Shown here: positions 17,386 to 28,300 of the stretch, piece by piece | Position numbering within the stretch: the stretch's first letter is position 1 | How the letters are laid out: each line of letters begins with the position of its first letter | Source: an uncultured Gemmatimonadales bacterium | GTDB lineage: Bacteria; Gemmatimonadota; Gemmatimonadetes; JACCXV01; JAHWKZ01 | Length of the DNA stretch: 64,000 nucleotides | Assembly (NCBI GenBank): GCA_947259315.1 | Contig: CAMYLR010000019.1 | Coordinates: forward strand, 65,252-129,251 | Direction: 5' to 3' | The notes under the pieces: generated by a model | The model's input: only the letters and a program-made list of their open reading frames with translations | Databases searched by the model: none | What the model was told of the DNA's origin: nothing | Program-made: the position numbers and the translations under genes

Positions 17386-18585
17386 CTACTGGACGGTTTT
17401 GATGAGGTCGAAAATCGGCAGATACAACGCCACCAGCATACCGCCCACAAGACCACCTAAGACAACGATCATGACCGGTTCCAGAATTGACGTCAGCCCA
17501 GTAACCGATGTCTCGACCTCATCGTCGTAGAAGTCCGCGATCTTTTCAAGCATCTCGTCGAGACCACCCGTCTGTTCGCCAACGTTGATCATCTGCACAA
17601 CCATCGGGGGGAACACCCCACTTCGACCCAAGGGATCGGAGATCGTGTCGCCACCCGCGATCGACACTCGGCTCTCCATGACCGCGTTTTCGATCACGCG
17701 ATTACCGGTCGTCCGGGCCGTGATCTCGAGTCCCTCCAGGATCGGGACACCGCTCTGAACGAGCGTGCCCAGGGTGCGGCTAAAACGAGCGATAGCGGCC
17801 TTCCTCAGCACCGGACCCATCAGCGGTAAGCGCAACAAGAGCCGATCGATGGTAAGACGTCCGTTCGAGGTCATGTAATAAGCGCGGATGGCGTAGCCAA
17901 TCAGGGCCACACCAGCCAACAGTGCCCACCAGTAGGCGATGAGGAAGTCGGAGACCGCGACCAGCAAACGTGTCGGCCACGGAAGTGCTACGCCGGCACC
18001 GCTGAAAAACACCGAGAAAGTCGGGATCACGAACACCAGTAAGATGGCGATCGCGATAACGGCGACGAGGATAACCACCGCCGGGTACAACATCGCTGTC
18101 CTGACTTTGCGCTTGAGGCGGCCAGCGGCCTCCATGTAATCAGCCAGTCGCAGCAGAATCGTGTCCAAAACGCCGCCGATTTCACCCGCGGCAACCATGC
18201 TGACGTAGATGTCGTTGAAGAATTCCTTTTGACGTCGCATCGCATCGGCGAGTGTCGTTCCAGACTCCACGTCCCGAAGCAGCGAACGAATCTGATCCCC
18301 CACCACGGGTCGCGTTTGCTGCTGAGCCAGAATGTCCAGCGACCGAACCAACGGCAAGCCAGCGTTGATCATCGTTGCGAACTGACGGGTGAAATGAATC
18401 CGATCCTTGGCGCGAATACGGTTTCCGAACGGGATCGCGATTTCCCGTGGCTTTGTTCTTACGCTAATGACGATCAGCCTGCGGCGTCGAAGCTGACCCA
18501 CCACCTCCTGCTCGCTGGCGGCGGTCATCTCCCCTGACTGGCTCTCGCCGGTCACACTGCGGGCCTTCCACAGGTACGTTCTCAC
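17386..18585 (-). CDS. pilC: Type IV pilus platform protein PilC
   Basis: 399 aa, standard length for PilC/GspF. Two GspF domains (about 65-190 and 270-390) with three transmembrane helices; the family motif F-T-R-Q-F-A-T-M-I-N-A-G-L-P-L is at about 65 and G-E-I-G-G near 140. It forms the inner-membrane platform turned by PilB and PilT. Last gene of comEA-pilB-pilT-pilC, 17 bases after pilT. Confidence 0.93.
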   Translation of the reverse strand: MRTYLWKARSVTGESQSGEMTAASEQEVVGQLRRRRLIVISVRTKPREIAIPFGNRIRAKDRIHFTRQFATMINAGLPLVRSLDILAQQQTRPVVGDQIRSLLRDVESGTTLADAMRRQKEFFNDIYVSMVAAGEIGGVLDTILLRLADYMEAAGRLKRKVRTAMLYPAVVILVAVIAIAILLVFVIPTFSVFFSGAGVALPWPTRLLVAVSDFLIAYWWALLAGVALIGYAIRAYYMTSNGRLTIDRLLLRLPLMGPVLRKAAIARFSRTLGTLVQSGVPILEGLEITARTTGNRVIENAVMESRVSIAGGDTISDPLGRSGVFPPMVVQMINVGEQTGGLDEMLEKIADFYDDEVETSVTGLTSILEPVMIVVLGGLVGGMLVALYLPIFDLIKTVQ

Positions 18586-18602
18586 GGCGAGTCCTTACGC
18601 CT

Positions 18603-19724
18603 CTATCGCCCGTTGCCCACAGCGGGCGCGTACTCGCCGATCAGGCGCCTGAGCTCATCCGGTTCTTCGCTCCGGCTCAAAGCCTCTTCCATCGTCACCG
18701 AACCCTGTCGGTAGAGTCCGAACAGCGCGTGATTCATGGTCTGCATGCCGTGTTTCGACCCAGCCTGCATCGCCGAGTAGATCTGATGGGTCTTATCCTC
18801 ACGGATCATCGCGCGAATGGCGTTCGTCACCACCAGCACCTCGGCGGCCATGATTAATCCGCCACCGACCTTGGGCAGCAACTGCTGTGTTACAACCCCC
18901 TCGAGCACGGCAGCGAGCTGAGTTCGGATCTGTGGTTGTTGGGTAGGCGCGAAGACATCGATCATGCGATCGACCGACTCGGCTGCTGAGTTGCTGTGCA
19001 AGGTGGCAAACACAAGATGCCCCGTCTCGGCCATTGTGATCGCGGCGGCGATCGTCTCCGGATCCCGCATCTCACCAATCAAGACGACATCTGGATCTTG
19101 CCGCAACGCGTACTTCAGCGCCGCGGTGAACGAGTTGGTATCCGTTCCGACCTCGCGCTGATTTACCATACTCAGTTGATGATTGTGCACGAACTCGATC
19201 GGGTCCTCGATCGTCAAGATGTGGACCCTGCGTTCGCGATTGATTTTGTCGATCAGCGCGGCAAGTGTCGTCGATTTGCCTGATCCGGTCGCTCCGGTGA
19301 CGAGTACCATCCCATTTGGTCGGCCGGCAAAATCAGACACGTGAAAGGGGAGCCCGAGCGATTCGAAGCTCGGGATCCCGAACGGGATCGTGCGAATCGC
19401 CACGGCCGTTGCGCCGCGCTGGCGGTACACGTTGGCCCGAAACCGCGCCAGGCCTGCGATCCCGAACGAAAAATCGAACTCCGAGGCCATATCAAACTGT
19501 TCTCTTAGCTGGTCGGTTAGCAGCGCGTCTGTTGCGGCAACCGTATCCATCGGCCCTAGCACCGAGCGCCACACAGCGCTGTCTTGCAGCACACCTTGGA
19601 TGCGCAGCTTTGGTGGCTGACCAACCGTTAGGTGGAGGTCTGACCCGCCCAGCTGAACCAGCTCTTCGAGCAGGGCTCGGACATCGAGCGTGGCACTTTC
19701 ATCACTGCGCTCTTGGAAATTCAT
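18603..19724 (-). CDS. pilT: Pilus retraction ATPase PilT
   Basis: 373 aa. Walker A G-A-T-G-S-G-K-S-T, Asp box with E-D-P-I-E-F, Walker B L-I-G-E-M-R-D, His box T-L-H-S-N-S-A. The PilT-specific A-I-R-A-M-I-R-E-D-K-T-H-Q-I motif at about 290 separates it from PilB and GspE. Drives pilus retraction, and so twitching and DNA import. The ATG overlaps the pilB stop by one base (TGATG). Confidence 0.95.
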   Translation of the reverse strand: MNFQERSDESATLDVRALLEELVQLGGSDLHLTVGQPPKLRIQGVLQDSAVWRSVLGPMDTVAATDALLTDQLREQFDMASEFDFSFGIAGLARFRANVYRQRGATAVAIRTIPFGIPSFESLGLPFHVSDFAGRPNGMVLVTGATGSGKSTTLAALIDKINRERRVHILTIEDPIEFVHNHQLSMVNQREVGTDTNSFTAALKYALRQDPDVVLIGEMRDPETIAAAITMAETGHLVFATLHSNSAAESVDRMIDVFAPTQQPQIRTQLAAVLEGVVTQQLLPKVGGGLIMAAEVLVVTNAIRAMIREDKTHQIYSAMQAGSKHGMQTMNHALFGLYRQGSVTMEEALSRSEEPDELRRLIGEYAPAVGNGR

Positions 19725-21517
19725 CAGACGAGCGCCGTTTCTCGAAGAACTTCGTCGAGCGTTGTCATCCCCTGCATCATCTTCGCTAGACCGTCTTCGC
19801 GCAGCGTGACCAGGCCGTTCTTGAGAGCGTGAGCCCGGATCTCGTCAGTGGTGGCGTGATTGGTGATCAGCTGCCGGAGTGGACCGGTTATTCGCATGAC
19901 CTCATACAAACCGATCCGGCCGCGATAGCCGGTATCGTCGCATTCGTCGCAACCCGCCCCTTCGTAATAGACGGCATCGAGTCCTGGGCCCTCGATTCCA
20001 GCATCCTCGAGCGCTTCGCGGGCGTACTGATGCGGCTTCTTGCAAGCCAGACAGATCTTGCGCACGAGTCTCTGAGCGACGATGCAGCGCATCGCGGTGG
20101 CCACCAAGAATGGTTGCATGCCCATATCGACCAGACGGTTGACGGTCGAAGGAGCGTCGTTGGTATGAATCGTAGACAGCACGAGGTGACCCGTCAGTGC
20201 GGCTTTGATGGCTATCGATGCGGTCTCGAGGTCCCGGACCTCGCCAACCATGATGATGTTCGGGTCTTGTCGTAGAAACGCTCGCAGCGATTGCGCGAAA
20301 TCGAGGCCTATCTCTTCTCGAATCTGGACCTGGTTAATTCCCTTGAGGTTGTATTCAACCGGGTCCTCTGCCGTCATGATGTTGACCCCCGGTTGATTGA
20401 GACGCGTCAGTGCCGAGTACAAGGTGGTTGTCTTTCCCGAGCCCGTCGGGCCGGTAACCAGGATGATCCCAAAGGGGGCCTCGATCGAATCGAGAAAATC
20501 GTGCAGCGCCTCTACCGGGAACCCGAGCCGCTCGAGATCGAGCGTGAGATTCCCCTTATCGAGGATCCGCATCACGATCTTCTCGCCAAACAACGTGGGC
20601 AGCGTAGATACGCGAAAGTCGATGACTCGTTTCGCCATCCTGAGCTTGATTCGACCATCTTGAGGCACGCGCCGTTCGGCGATGTTCAAGTCAGCGAGGA
20701 TCTTGATGCGGGATATCAAAGCCGCTTTCATGCGCGGCGGCGGGGAGATCATTTGGCGCAACACCCCGTCGATGCGGTACCGAATCCGTAGTTCGTCCTC
20801 ATACGGTTCGACATGGATGTCCGATGCCCCGCGCTGAACAGCGTCCGCGAGCAACGAATTGATGAACTTGACAACCGGCGCGGCCTCGACTTGCGCCGCC
20901 AGTACGCCGAGGTCTTCGTCCTCCGGTGTCTCTTCGATGACCTCGAGCTCGAACTCGCCGAGATCCTCGAGCAACCTGCGATAGGAGCCCTCGCCTTCCT
21001 CGTCGTAGTGAGTATCGATCGCCTCGAGAATCGAGTACTCATCGGCGACTCTCGGCTCGATGTCGTAGCCGGTGAGGAACTTGAGATCATCGATCGCCGT
21101 CCACTCCCTAGGATCGGTCATGGCGAGCACGATCATGCTGCCGTCGCGGCTTACGGGGAACACCTCGTACTTTCGAGCGATTTCCGGCGGGATCAACTTG
21201 AGCGCGGATGGATCGATCTCGACGTCAGCGAGGTCGATACCATCGATGCCAAACTGGCGCTCGAGAAGTGTGGTAATCGTTTGTGGCTCGACGTAGCCAA
21301 GCTCGATCAGATTGTAACCGAGTCGGTGACCACTCGTTTTCTGCCTGGCGTGGGCCTTGGATATCTGCTCGGCAGTGACAAACCCCCCGCGAAGCAACAT
21401 CCCGGGGATCGTCTCACCGCTCTGCAGACGAGCTTCTACGTCCGGTGATCTCTCCTCATCCGTGGTTCCCGAGTCGGGGTCGGACGCCTTGTTGGCTCGA
21501 GCCGAGGCACGCATCAT
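19724..21517 (-). CDS. pilB: Pilus extension ATPase PilB
   Basis: 597 aa. An N-terminal MshEN domain (about 35-160) carries two motifs of the type that binds cyclic di-GMP; the second reads R-L-G-x2-L-x3-G-x6-I-x3-L-x2-Q. The C-terminal ATPase has G-P-T-G-S-G-K-T-T near 355, E-D-P-V-E-Y, M-V-G-E-V-R-D and T-I-H-T-N-D-A. A C-x2-C ... C-x2-C zinc site follows (C-L-A-C and C-D-E-C). Powers pilus extension. The ATG overlaps the end of the ComEA-like gene. Confidence 0.95.
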   Translation of the reverse strand: MMRASARANKASDPDSGTTDEERSPDVEARLQSGETIPGMLLRGGFVTAEQISKAHARQKTSGHRLGYNLIELGYVEPQTITTLLERQFGIDGIDLADVEIDPSALKLIPPEIARKYEVFPVSRDGSMIVLAMTDPREWTAIDDLKFLTGYDIEPRVADEYSILEAIDTHYDEEGEGSYRRLLEDLGEFELEVIEETPEDEDLGVLAAQVEAAPVVKFINSLLADAVQRGASDIHVEPYEDELRIRYRIDGVLRQMISPPPRMKAALISRIKILADLNIAERRVPQDGRIKLRMAKRVIDFRVSTLPTLFGEKIVMRILDKGNLTLDLERLGFPVEALHDFLDSIEAPFGIILVTGPTGSGKTTTLYSALTRLNQPGVNIMTAEDPVEYNLKGINQVQIREEIGLDFAQSLRAFLRQDPNIIMVGEVRDLETASIAIKAALTGHLVLSTIHTNDAPSTVNRLVDMGMQPFLVATAMRCIVAQRLVRKICLACKKPHQYAREALEDAGIEGPGLDAVYYEGAGCDECDDTGYRGRIGLYEVMRITGPLRQLITNHATTDEIRAHALKNGLVTLREDGLAKMMQGMTTLDEVLRETALV

Positions 21518-22236
21518 CGTTTCCCTTCGGGGTCGGAGGCCCTCGCTCGAGACGAGATGGCCAACCGGGTGGCGCGTTGCAGGATGCCCAGCTTTGCTGG
21601 CCCAATCCCTTGGATAGCAAGGACTTCGCCCCAGTTGCGAAAGCCCCGCTGCCGTATCCGTTCGCGTACTATTGACTTAGCAAGTTTCGGACCGATCCCA
21701 GGCAACGCCTCCAGGAATGCACCGTCGACCCGGTTCAAATCGGGCTGAAGCTGGCGATCAGCGGCCCCCGGCGTGACGCCCTCCATGGGCCATTCCAGGT
21801 ACGGTTGCAGCCGATCCAGCGTCTTCGGCCCGATACCCGGCACCGCCAGCAAGTCGTCTGCGTCGTCAAACCGACCGTGGCGAGTCCGGTGTTCCAAAAT
21901 CGCCGCCGCCGTCTTCGGCCCGATGCCCGGTAGCCGGTCCCAAGCCACTTGATCGGCGAGGTTCGGGTTGATCAGCTCTGGCGGTGCGTCGGCCAGCTTG
22001 CGCTCGGCTCGCAGCTCGAGCGCCGCGGCGTAAAGCTGAGTCAGCCAATCGTCGGGTCCCAACCGAGCGGCTACCGCTTCGATCGATGCCAACGGCGGAT
22101 CGAGCTGCCGCTCGACGAATTCGACCAAAATCGAAGGCCACGCGGCCCACCCAGCCACCACACCAAGACCCCATGCCGACACGATGAGGGTTAGCGCGCG
22201 CTGCTCGACAGCCGTCAAGCGGTGTTGAAATCGCAT
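21514..22236 (-). CDS. ComEA-like membrane-anchored helix-hairpin-helix protein
   Basis: 240 aa. One N-terminal membrane helix (about 15-38), a spacer, then two ComEA-type double HhH modules: L-P-G-I-G-P-K-T with V-P-G-I-G-P-K-T, and L-P-G-I-G-P-K-L with I-Q-G-I-G-P-A-K. HhH domains bind the DNA backbone without sequence preference. Being first in the pilB-pilT-pilC operon points to periplasmic DNA capture during pilus-driven uptake. Twice the HhH content of a normal ComEA. Confidence 0.8.
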   Translation of the reverse strand: MRFQHRLTAVEQRALTLIVSAWGLGVVAGWAAWPSILVEFVERQLDPPLASIEAVAARLGPDDWLTQLYAAALELRAERKLADAPPELINPNLADQVAWDRLPGIGPKTAAAILEHRTRHGRFDDADDLLAVPGIGPKTLDRLQPYLEWPMEGVTPGAADRQLQPDLNRVDGAFLEALPGIGPKLAKSIVRERIRQRGFRNWGEVLAIQGIGPAKLGILQRATRLAISSRARASDPEGKR

Positions 22237-22361
22237 CCGTGTGCAGGTGTCATATAATCGACGATTCGTTCCTCTTGGTGCTCTCCGTGTGTCAAGATTC
22301 GAGCCACGCGACGTCTGTTCGTGTTCGGGCCAGCAGCTGCGCGCTAACTACATTCCTGACG

Positions 22362-23084
22362 ATGAAGAGTGACGACACCCCGGTCGCTCAGCACAACAGC
22401 GATCGATCGTGGAGAGGTTTCTGGGAGTCGGCGAGCAGCTGCCGGTTGAACCACGCCGAGGCCGAGCACTTCATCGAGGCCCTGCAGCAGCATGTCGGTC
22501 TTGAGCCCACCTGGCGCGTGCTCGACTTCGGCTGTGGCTTCGGCTTCACAGCCGGCTTGATGGCCCCGAGGGTGGCATCGGTCTCCGTCTGGGACTCAGC
22601 CGCCAATATGCGTGCGCACGCCCGCGATCATCTCGCCCCGCATGGCAATGTGAGTTTTCTCGATCTCGGGACCGGAATCGCGCTACCCAACGGGGTGCGC
22701 TTCGATCTCATTGTCGTAAACAGCGTTGTCCAGTACATGTCCGCGGACGAGCTGGCTGGCTGGCTAACCGCGTGGCGCGACGGATTGGCTCCGGAGGGCA
22801 GGCTCGTTCTGTCGGACTTGATCCCGCGCGGGTACGATGTCCGCCGCGACATTCCAGCGGTGCTGCTGTTCAGCTTGCGCCGTGGAACGCTGTTCCGCGC
22901 CTTGATCGAGGGCGTGAAGGAGTGGCGCCGCTATCGACAGGTGCACCGCTCCGTATCACTGTTGACGATCGCCTCGGAGGAGTTCGCCGAGCAGGCGAGG
23001 GGGCTCGGACTTGAGACCGAGGTTCTGCCCGCGAACCTGAGTCCGCATCCGGCTCGGGTGAGTCTCGTTTTGACCCCCGGTTAG
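22362..23084 (+). CDS. Class I SAM-dependent methyltransferase
   Basis: 240 aa from ATG 22362; the frame is open to 22239, but that region holds the divergent promoters. Motif I L-D-F-G-C-G-F-G-F at about 53, acidic residue D at the end of strand 2, and motif V-V-N-S-V-V-Q-Y-M around 125. Substrate cannot be deduced. Divergent from the ComEA-like gene and 7 bases before the NADH dehydrogenase; a link to quinone chemistry is possible but unproven. Confidence 0.75.
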   Translation: MKSDDTPVAQHNSDRSWRGFWESASSCRLNHAEAEHFIEALQQHVGLEPTWRVLDFGCGFGFTAGLMAPRVASVSVWDSAANMRAHARDHLAPHGNVSFLDLGTGIALPNGVRFDLIVVNSVVQYMSADELAGWLTAWRDGLAPEGRLVLSDLIPRGYDVRRDIPAVLLFSLRRGTLFRALIEGVKEWRRYRQVHRSVSLLTIASEEFAEQARGLGLETEVLPANLSPHPARVSLVLTPG

Positions 23085-23091
23085 CGCCGAC

Positions 23092-24357
23092 GTGGCCCGC
23101 CATCATGACCGGGCGAGACCCAAGGTAGTCATCGTTGGCGCCGGATTCGGCGGCCTTCAGTGTGCACTCCGCCTCGCCAGTAAACCCGTTGACGTCTTGC
23201 TGATCGATCGAAACAACTACCATCTCTTCACCCCGTTGCTGTATCAAGTCGCGAGCTCGCTTCTGAACCCTAGCGAGATCGCGATCCCCGTGCGGTCAGT
23301 CGTGAGCCGAGCACGAAACGTGCGCTTCCGACTGGGAAACGTGACCGGCGTTGACTTCAAAACCCGACGCCTACAGATCACCGACGGAGCCGACATCGCC
23401 TACGATTATTTGGTGCTCGCCGTCGGGTGTGCCACCAATTACTTCAACCTTGACCCCCAACGGGATGGCCTTTCGGGGGTCAAGGACTTACCCGAGGCAC
23501 TGGCGCTTCGCAATCGAGTGCTCGAACAATTCGAGATCGCTCTGACGGAACCGGACGAGGAGAAGCGGACTAAGCTGATGAGCTTTGTCATCGTCGGTGG
23601 AGGCCCAACCGGCGTCGAGTACGCAGGTGCGTTAGCCGAGCTCTTCCGTCGTGTGCTGGTTCACGATTTTCCCGATCTCGACCTGACCCGAGCGCGGGTC
23701 GTTCTCATTGAAGGCCGAGATCGATTGCTGATCGATTTCCCGTCGCCTCTCGGGAACTATGCCCGCGAGCGGCTTCAAAAACTAGGCGTCGAAGTTCGTC
23801 TCGGGTCACTCGTTCAGGGCTACGAAAACCGATTCGCACATCTCGACAATGGCGAGCGGATTCCGGCTGGTACTCTGATCTGGGCGGCGGGGGTTCAACC
23901 AACCGGTCTCACTCAGCATCTGACAGTGCCTCGTGCGACAGCCGGCCGCGTAGAGGTCGACGATTTTCTACGAGTCGCTGGCCAGGATCGCGTTTACGCG
24001 ATCGGGGATATGGCAGCCGTGCGCGATGCGAGTGGGCTTCTTCCCATGATGGCCCCGCCTGCCATGCAAGCTGGGCGGCATGCGGCGGACAACATCCTGC
24101 GCGACGTTCGCGACCAGCCCGCACAACGATTTCGATATCGAGACAAGGGGATCATGGCGACAATCGGGCGCAACGCGGGCGTAGCCCGTATCGGGCGGTT
24201 AAGGCTCAAGGGGTTTGTCGGGTGGGTCGCGTGGTTGCTAATCCACTTGTATTTCCTCATCGGGTTTCGGAATCGCGTGGCGGTGTTGCTTCAGTGGGGG
24301 TGGAACTACTTCAAGTACGATCGCCCGATCCGAATCATAACCCGCAGTGATAACTGA
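23092..24357 (+). CDS. ndh: Type II NADH:quinone dehydrogenase
   Basis: 421 aa, GTG start. FAD-binding V-I-V-G-A-G-F-G-G at 13-21, NADH-binding V-I-V-G-G-G-P-T-G-V-E near 165, and A-I-G-D-M-A-A at about 303. The C-terminal part has a hydrophobic helix and an amphipathic tail for membrane attachment. Oxidises NADH and reduces quinone without pumping protons. Converges with the glutaminyl-cyclase-like gene (6 bases between stops). Confidence 0.88.
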   Translation: MARHHDRARPKVVIVGAGFGGLQCALRLASKPVDVLLIDRNNYHLFTPLLYQVASSLLNPSEIAIPVRSVVSRARNVRFRLGNVTGVDFKTRRLQITDGADIAYDYLVLAVGCATNYFNLDPQRDGLSGVKDLPEALALRNRVLEQFEIALTEPDEEKRTKLMSFVIVGGGPTGVEYAGALAELFRRVLVHDFPDLDLTRARVVLIEGRDRLLIDFPSPLGNYARERLQKLGVEVRLGSLVQGYENRFAHLDNGERIPAGTLIWAAGVQPTGLTQHLTVPRATAGRVEVDDFLRVAGQDRVYAIGDMAAVRDASGLLPMMAPPAMQAGRHAADNILRDVRDQPAQRFRYRDKGIMATIGRNAGVARIGRLRLKGFVGWVAWLLIHLYFLIGFRNRVAVLLQWGWNYFKYDRPIRIITRSDN

Positions 24358-24363
24358 TTACCG

Positions 24364-25314
24364 TTATTGACCGCCCTGGCGCCGGATCATCGTCAGCACC
24401 ACGTCGCCAACGATTTCGAGTGTGGCCGAGGAGACTTTGTCGAGGGTGTCTTCGGGGGTATGCCAGAACGGGTAGTCGAAGTCGATGATGTTGATCGTGC
24501 GGATCCCGGCCTCGTTGAGCGGCACGTGATCATCGGTGATCGGCTGTCCCGGGGGACTCGCAGGGAAGACTGCCGCGTACCCCAGCTCGTGTGCAAGATC
24601 CCACACTCGGTCCACGACCTCGGGTGCAAACTGCAAGCTGAAACCCTCCTTCGGGAACCTCGGGTCCTGGTCACCGACGAGGTCGAGCAAGATCCCGTAG
24701 AGTGGCCGATACGTATCGCCGCGAATCTCGGCGAAGTGTCTTGCGCCTAAAAACATATCGGGCGTAAAGGTGGCCAGCGTGACGGGATCGTGACCCCAAT
24801 CCTCTCCGTCCGTCAACAACAAGTCGACACCGATCTCGGGTGGCCTTTCCGCCAACGCATCGGCGATCGCGAGAACGATCGCCACTCCCGACGCTCCATC
24901 GTTGGCACCCGGTATCGGATTGTCACGGTCGGCGGGATCTGCCGCCCTCTCGGCCACTGGTCGAGTATCCCAATGGGCAAGGACCAATACGCGCGACGTC
25001 GCTTCGGGCTTGAAGCTCGCCCAGACGTTCGTGAGCGACAGCGTTTCGCCCTCCTGCGTTACGTGCGTGAACCCCATCTGCTCGGTGACATCTGCACGTG
25101 CTTCCAGAAACGTCGTCATCCAAGCCAGTGCTTCGGTGTGAGCAGTGGTGCCCGGAACCCGCGGTCCGAATGCTACCTGACGCTGAACGAGCGTGTCCGC
25201 GAGCTGGCGGTCGAACTCCATCGTGCGACCCGACGGCGTGGGCCCCCCGTCACAGCTTCCCACTACCAGCACTAGGACAAGCACACGCAGGAGCCCAACG
25301 AGCCGGTTCAACAT
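24364..25314 (-). CDS. Glutaminyl-cyclase-like M28 family lipoprotein
   Basis: 316 aa from ATG 25314, giving a signal with lipobox V-V-G-S-C; a longer start at 25356 would spoil it. M28/QC zinc ligands: G-A-N-D-G-A-S-G, D-G-E-D-W-G and D-D-H-V-P-L, with the C-terminal F-W-H-T-P-E-D-T motif that matches animal and bacterial glutaminyl cyclases. It probably forms pyroglutamate at N-termini of exported proteins. In type IX-secreting Bacteroidetes this enzyme processes exported proteins, and here it sits next to sprA. Confidence 0.8.
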   Translation of the reverse strand: MLNRLVGLLRVLVLVLVVGSCDGGPTPSGRTMEFDRQLADTLVQRQVAFGPRVPGTTAHTEALAWMTTFLEARADVTEQMGFTHVTQEGETLSLTNVWASFKPEATSRVLVLAHWDTRPVAERAADPADRDNPIPGANDGASGVAIVLAIADALAERPPEIGVDLLLTDGEDWGHDPVTLATFTPDMFLGARHFAEIRGDTYRPLYGILLDLVGDQDPRFPKEGFSLQFAPEVVDRVWDLAHELGYAAVFPASPPGQPITDDHVPLNEAGIRTINIIDFDYPFWHTPEDTLDKVSSATLEIVGDVVLTMIRRQGGQ

Positions 25315-25364
25315 GACAGCGTTGCTTGACAATCGCGGTACAATAAGATCAGTCATTCTCCCAC

Positions 25365-28300
25365 CTAGAAAAGAAAATCGAGAAATGCCTCCATTCCCAC
25401 CGTTGTATTCCGTAGATCTCGTTTTCGATCATCTCGCGACAGGTAGCTGACCGCAAACCCCGATACCACCCGTCCAAACTCATACGCCACCGAAGGGCGA
25501 ATCTCCGTCGTCAGTGTTTCGACGTTCAAGACTGGTTCTTCTTCGCCCGCCAGCACGGTTGAGTCCTCTCGGAAACGTCGGTTGAACGACACCGATGTCA
25601 ACAACGGCTGTCTCAGCTTCGCCTTCCACAGTGTCGGAAATGGAATGTACAACGTAGTACCAGGACGGATGTTGTAGTTGAAATTGACCGAGAAATCAGT
25701 GGACAATTTCTCCCGACGATTGTCCACCTCTTCACCCCTGATCGCTGCAGTGATCGTCTCACTGTGCGAAGCGCGAAAATCGGTCGACATCCCATTGACC
25801 CACGTGAGTCGAACCGCAACCACCGGATCCCACAATCGACGATCGACGTCACCCAGCAGTTGATCATTCGAGGTGTCGCTAGTCGTTCGACGCTCGAAGC
25901 TGGACGAAATCGTTGCGCCCGCGATCGTCCTACGTACCGGGCCCGGTAACCAGAGATCGGTCCATCTGACGCTAACATCGGGCCAAGTGCGCACCGATTG
26001 CTCGTTCACGCCTTGTAGATATCGACTGACATTGTCCGTCTCTCGATAAGCTCCTCGAATTTGAAGGGTCCGTACCGGCTGGAGCGTAGTAGAGAGACCC
26101 CAGTCATCGCTCTCTGTGAAACTCTGAGGTTCCTCGGCGCTTTCGTTGTCAAGGCTCCCGAAGCCCCACCCGAAGCCAAAACTGGGGTCATCCTCCTCCT
26201 GCACGTACAACACGCTCTCGCGCTGGCGACGATCAAAGCGGATCGGTCCCAAGAATCGGCTCCACCAAGCGGTCCGAGAGGGGGCAGGTGTAGCGCTCCC
26301 TTCCCCGGACGACCCCAACGCCTGAATGAGTCCAACGACTTGGAACTGTATCGAAAGAGACCTGTTTCTCGTCGCCGCGAAGTCGCGAAGATCAAGACTG
26401 TCGAGGCTTCGACTGGCGGCACGAGTGTGATTCCTGTTCGACGTCGTTCGGTAGCTGTAGCGAGGCGTGAGCCAACTCGCGATCGGAATCGTCCAGTCAA
26501 AGTCGAACGACTGGCCGCGCAGTGCTTCCACCCCCAGCGTCTCTCTCGAGATTACCGTTTCCGGGAACACGAGATCACGCGTTGTGTCCCATCTGAGACT
26601 GGTCCGCATAGATGAAAACAGCTGGAAGTCTATCTGGGCGTTGCCGGTCACGTTCTGCGTCGTATCGGCGGTGAAATCAGTCCCACTCGCCAGGAACTTG
26701 TTACTGTTGCGTTCCTCGAACAGGGTCCTGGTGCTGAGCGCGACAGTGGCCGGGACGAGGTTCAGATCGGCTGCGGCCAACTTTTGAAGCGCTTCGCTGC
26801 CCTTGATCGCTTTGGGGAATGGCAGTTTCGCTATCCAGCCCAAGCCGAGCGGAAGTCCCCGTTTCCTGAACCCGCTCCGATACGCAACCAGGGTTTCCCA
26901 CCGTTTGCGGTCCGTGTCGAGATCCACAGATTTCGAATCTTCTCCTCGGAAAGTCAGGCGAGCCTCTAACTTGTCCAGTGTCGCAGCAACAATCGGATTT
27001 GAAGATCGTCTCGTTCGGAAGGCACGCAGTGAAACGATATCGCGGGTACTCGTTCGCTCCAGCGAGTCTTCCTGCGCGCTGGTGGTAACGAGGATATCAG
27101 ACCCCACCGCGTACAGCGGGATGTCCTTTGTTCCGAAGTGATCGTACGCGAGGGGCAAAGCGATGCCCCATGACTCCGGAAACATCTTCTCAAGATCTAA
27201 TGTCATACTCAGATCAAAGTCGCCGCTATCGAAGTTATTGCGAACCGCGTTTAGATTGCGATATCGACCATCGCGGGTCTCAAACGTCAGGTTGACGCGC
27301 CCGAGATCGGCAAACACCGCCCGGGCGCTGATGAAACCGGCCCCGCCCCCCTCTCTGAGCGGTGCCGTTAGCCGCCACTCGTCGATCCAGAATGAACCGG
27401 TGACGGGAGACCCGGTCGTGTTTTCGACTCCGATCGTGAGTTGGCTCACTTCGGTGATCGTCGGGGCTGGCGTTGTCGATGATGCGATGCGGACACGGTA
27501 GCGGCCGTCATCTGATACGGCGCTTCCGGTATCCGCTCCCACCGTGGCAAGGCTGTCGAGCAAGGTTCGCTTCAGCTCGGTAAAGATATCAAAGTCGATG
27601 ATATGTTCTTCCCAATCGAGATCACGCAGAGGGGCGGTGTACTCGTAGGCATTCAGCGTGTCGATCCCAAACGCAACGAAAAAATTCGGCTGTTGCCCAG
27701 TATCGACATCACGACCCTGAACCCAAAGCCGCATTTCCTCGTAATCGATGTAGGACTCTCGATCGAATAACGGCCGGAAGATCGTTCCACGTGCGCCCAT
27801 CGGAAGTCCGCGGTACCCGAACTCGAGCGACTGCTCGCGGACAATCGTGTTGACCCCAGCGATCTCATCAGCCCTGTCTTGCTGCGCGATTACTCCCGGA
27901 GGACTCCGATACTCGGGGTTCTCGACATCGTTGATCGCGGTGATTTGAAGGCTGTCACTATCCTGGCCAGCGATCGGAAAACCATCGGCGTCGACAATGC
28001 CGCGCTGCAGAAACGTCGACCCAACGATCTCGAGGTTGACGATCTCAAACTCGGTTGGACTCTCGACACCGGTAAACGTCAGCCTGATGGCGCGCACATT
28101 GCGCAAGTCCGGAGACCCGATCGACTGATCGGGAGACACGAGCGGCAGCCGAATGCGACGGAACCCAGTCGCAGGGTTTCGGCTACCTGGCACCTCGAAC
28201 CGATCCCCGGACAGGTCGAACTCCCAACGGATGATGTCTTCCTGCCGGTCGAGAAGACCGTTCAGGTTGTTGTCCTCGGTATCGAGAATCGAGTTGTCCT

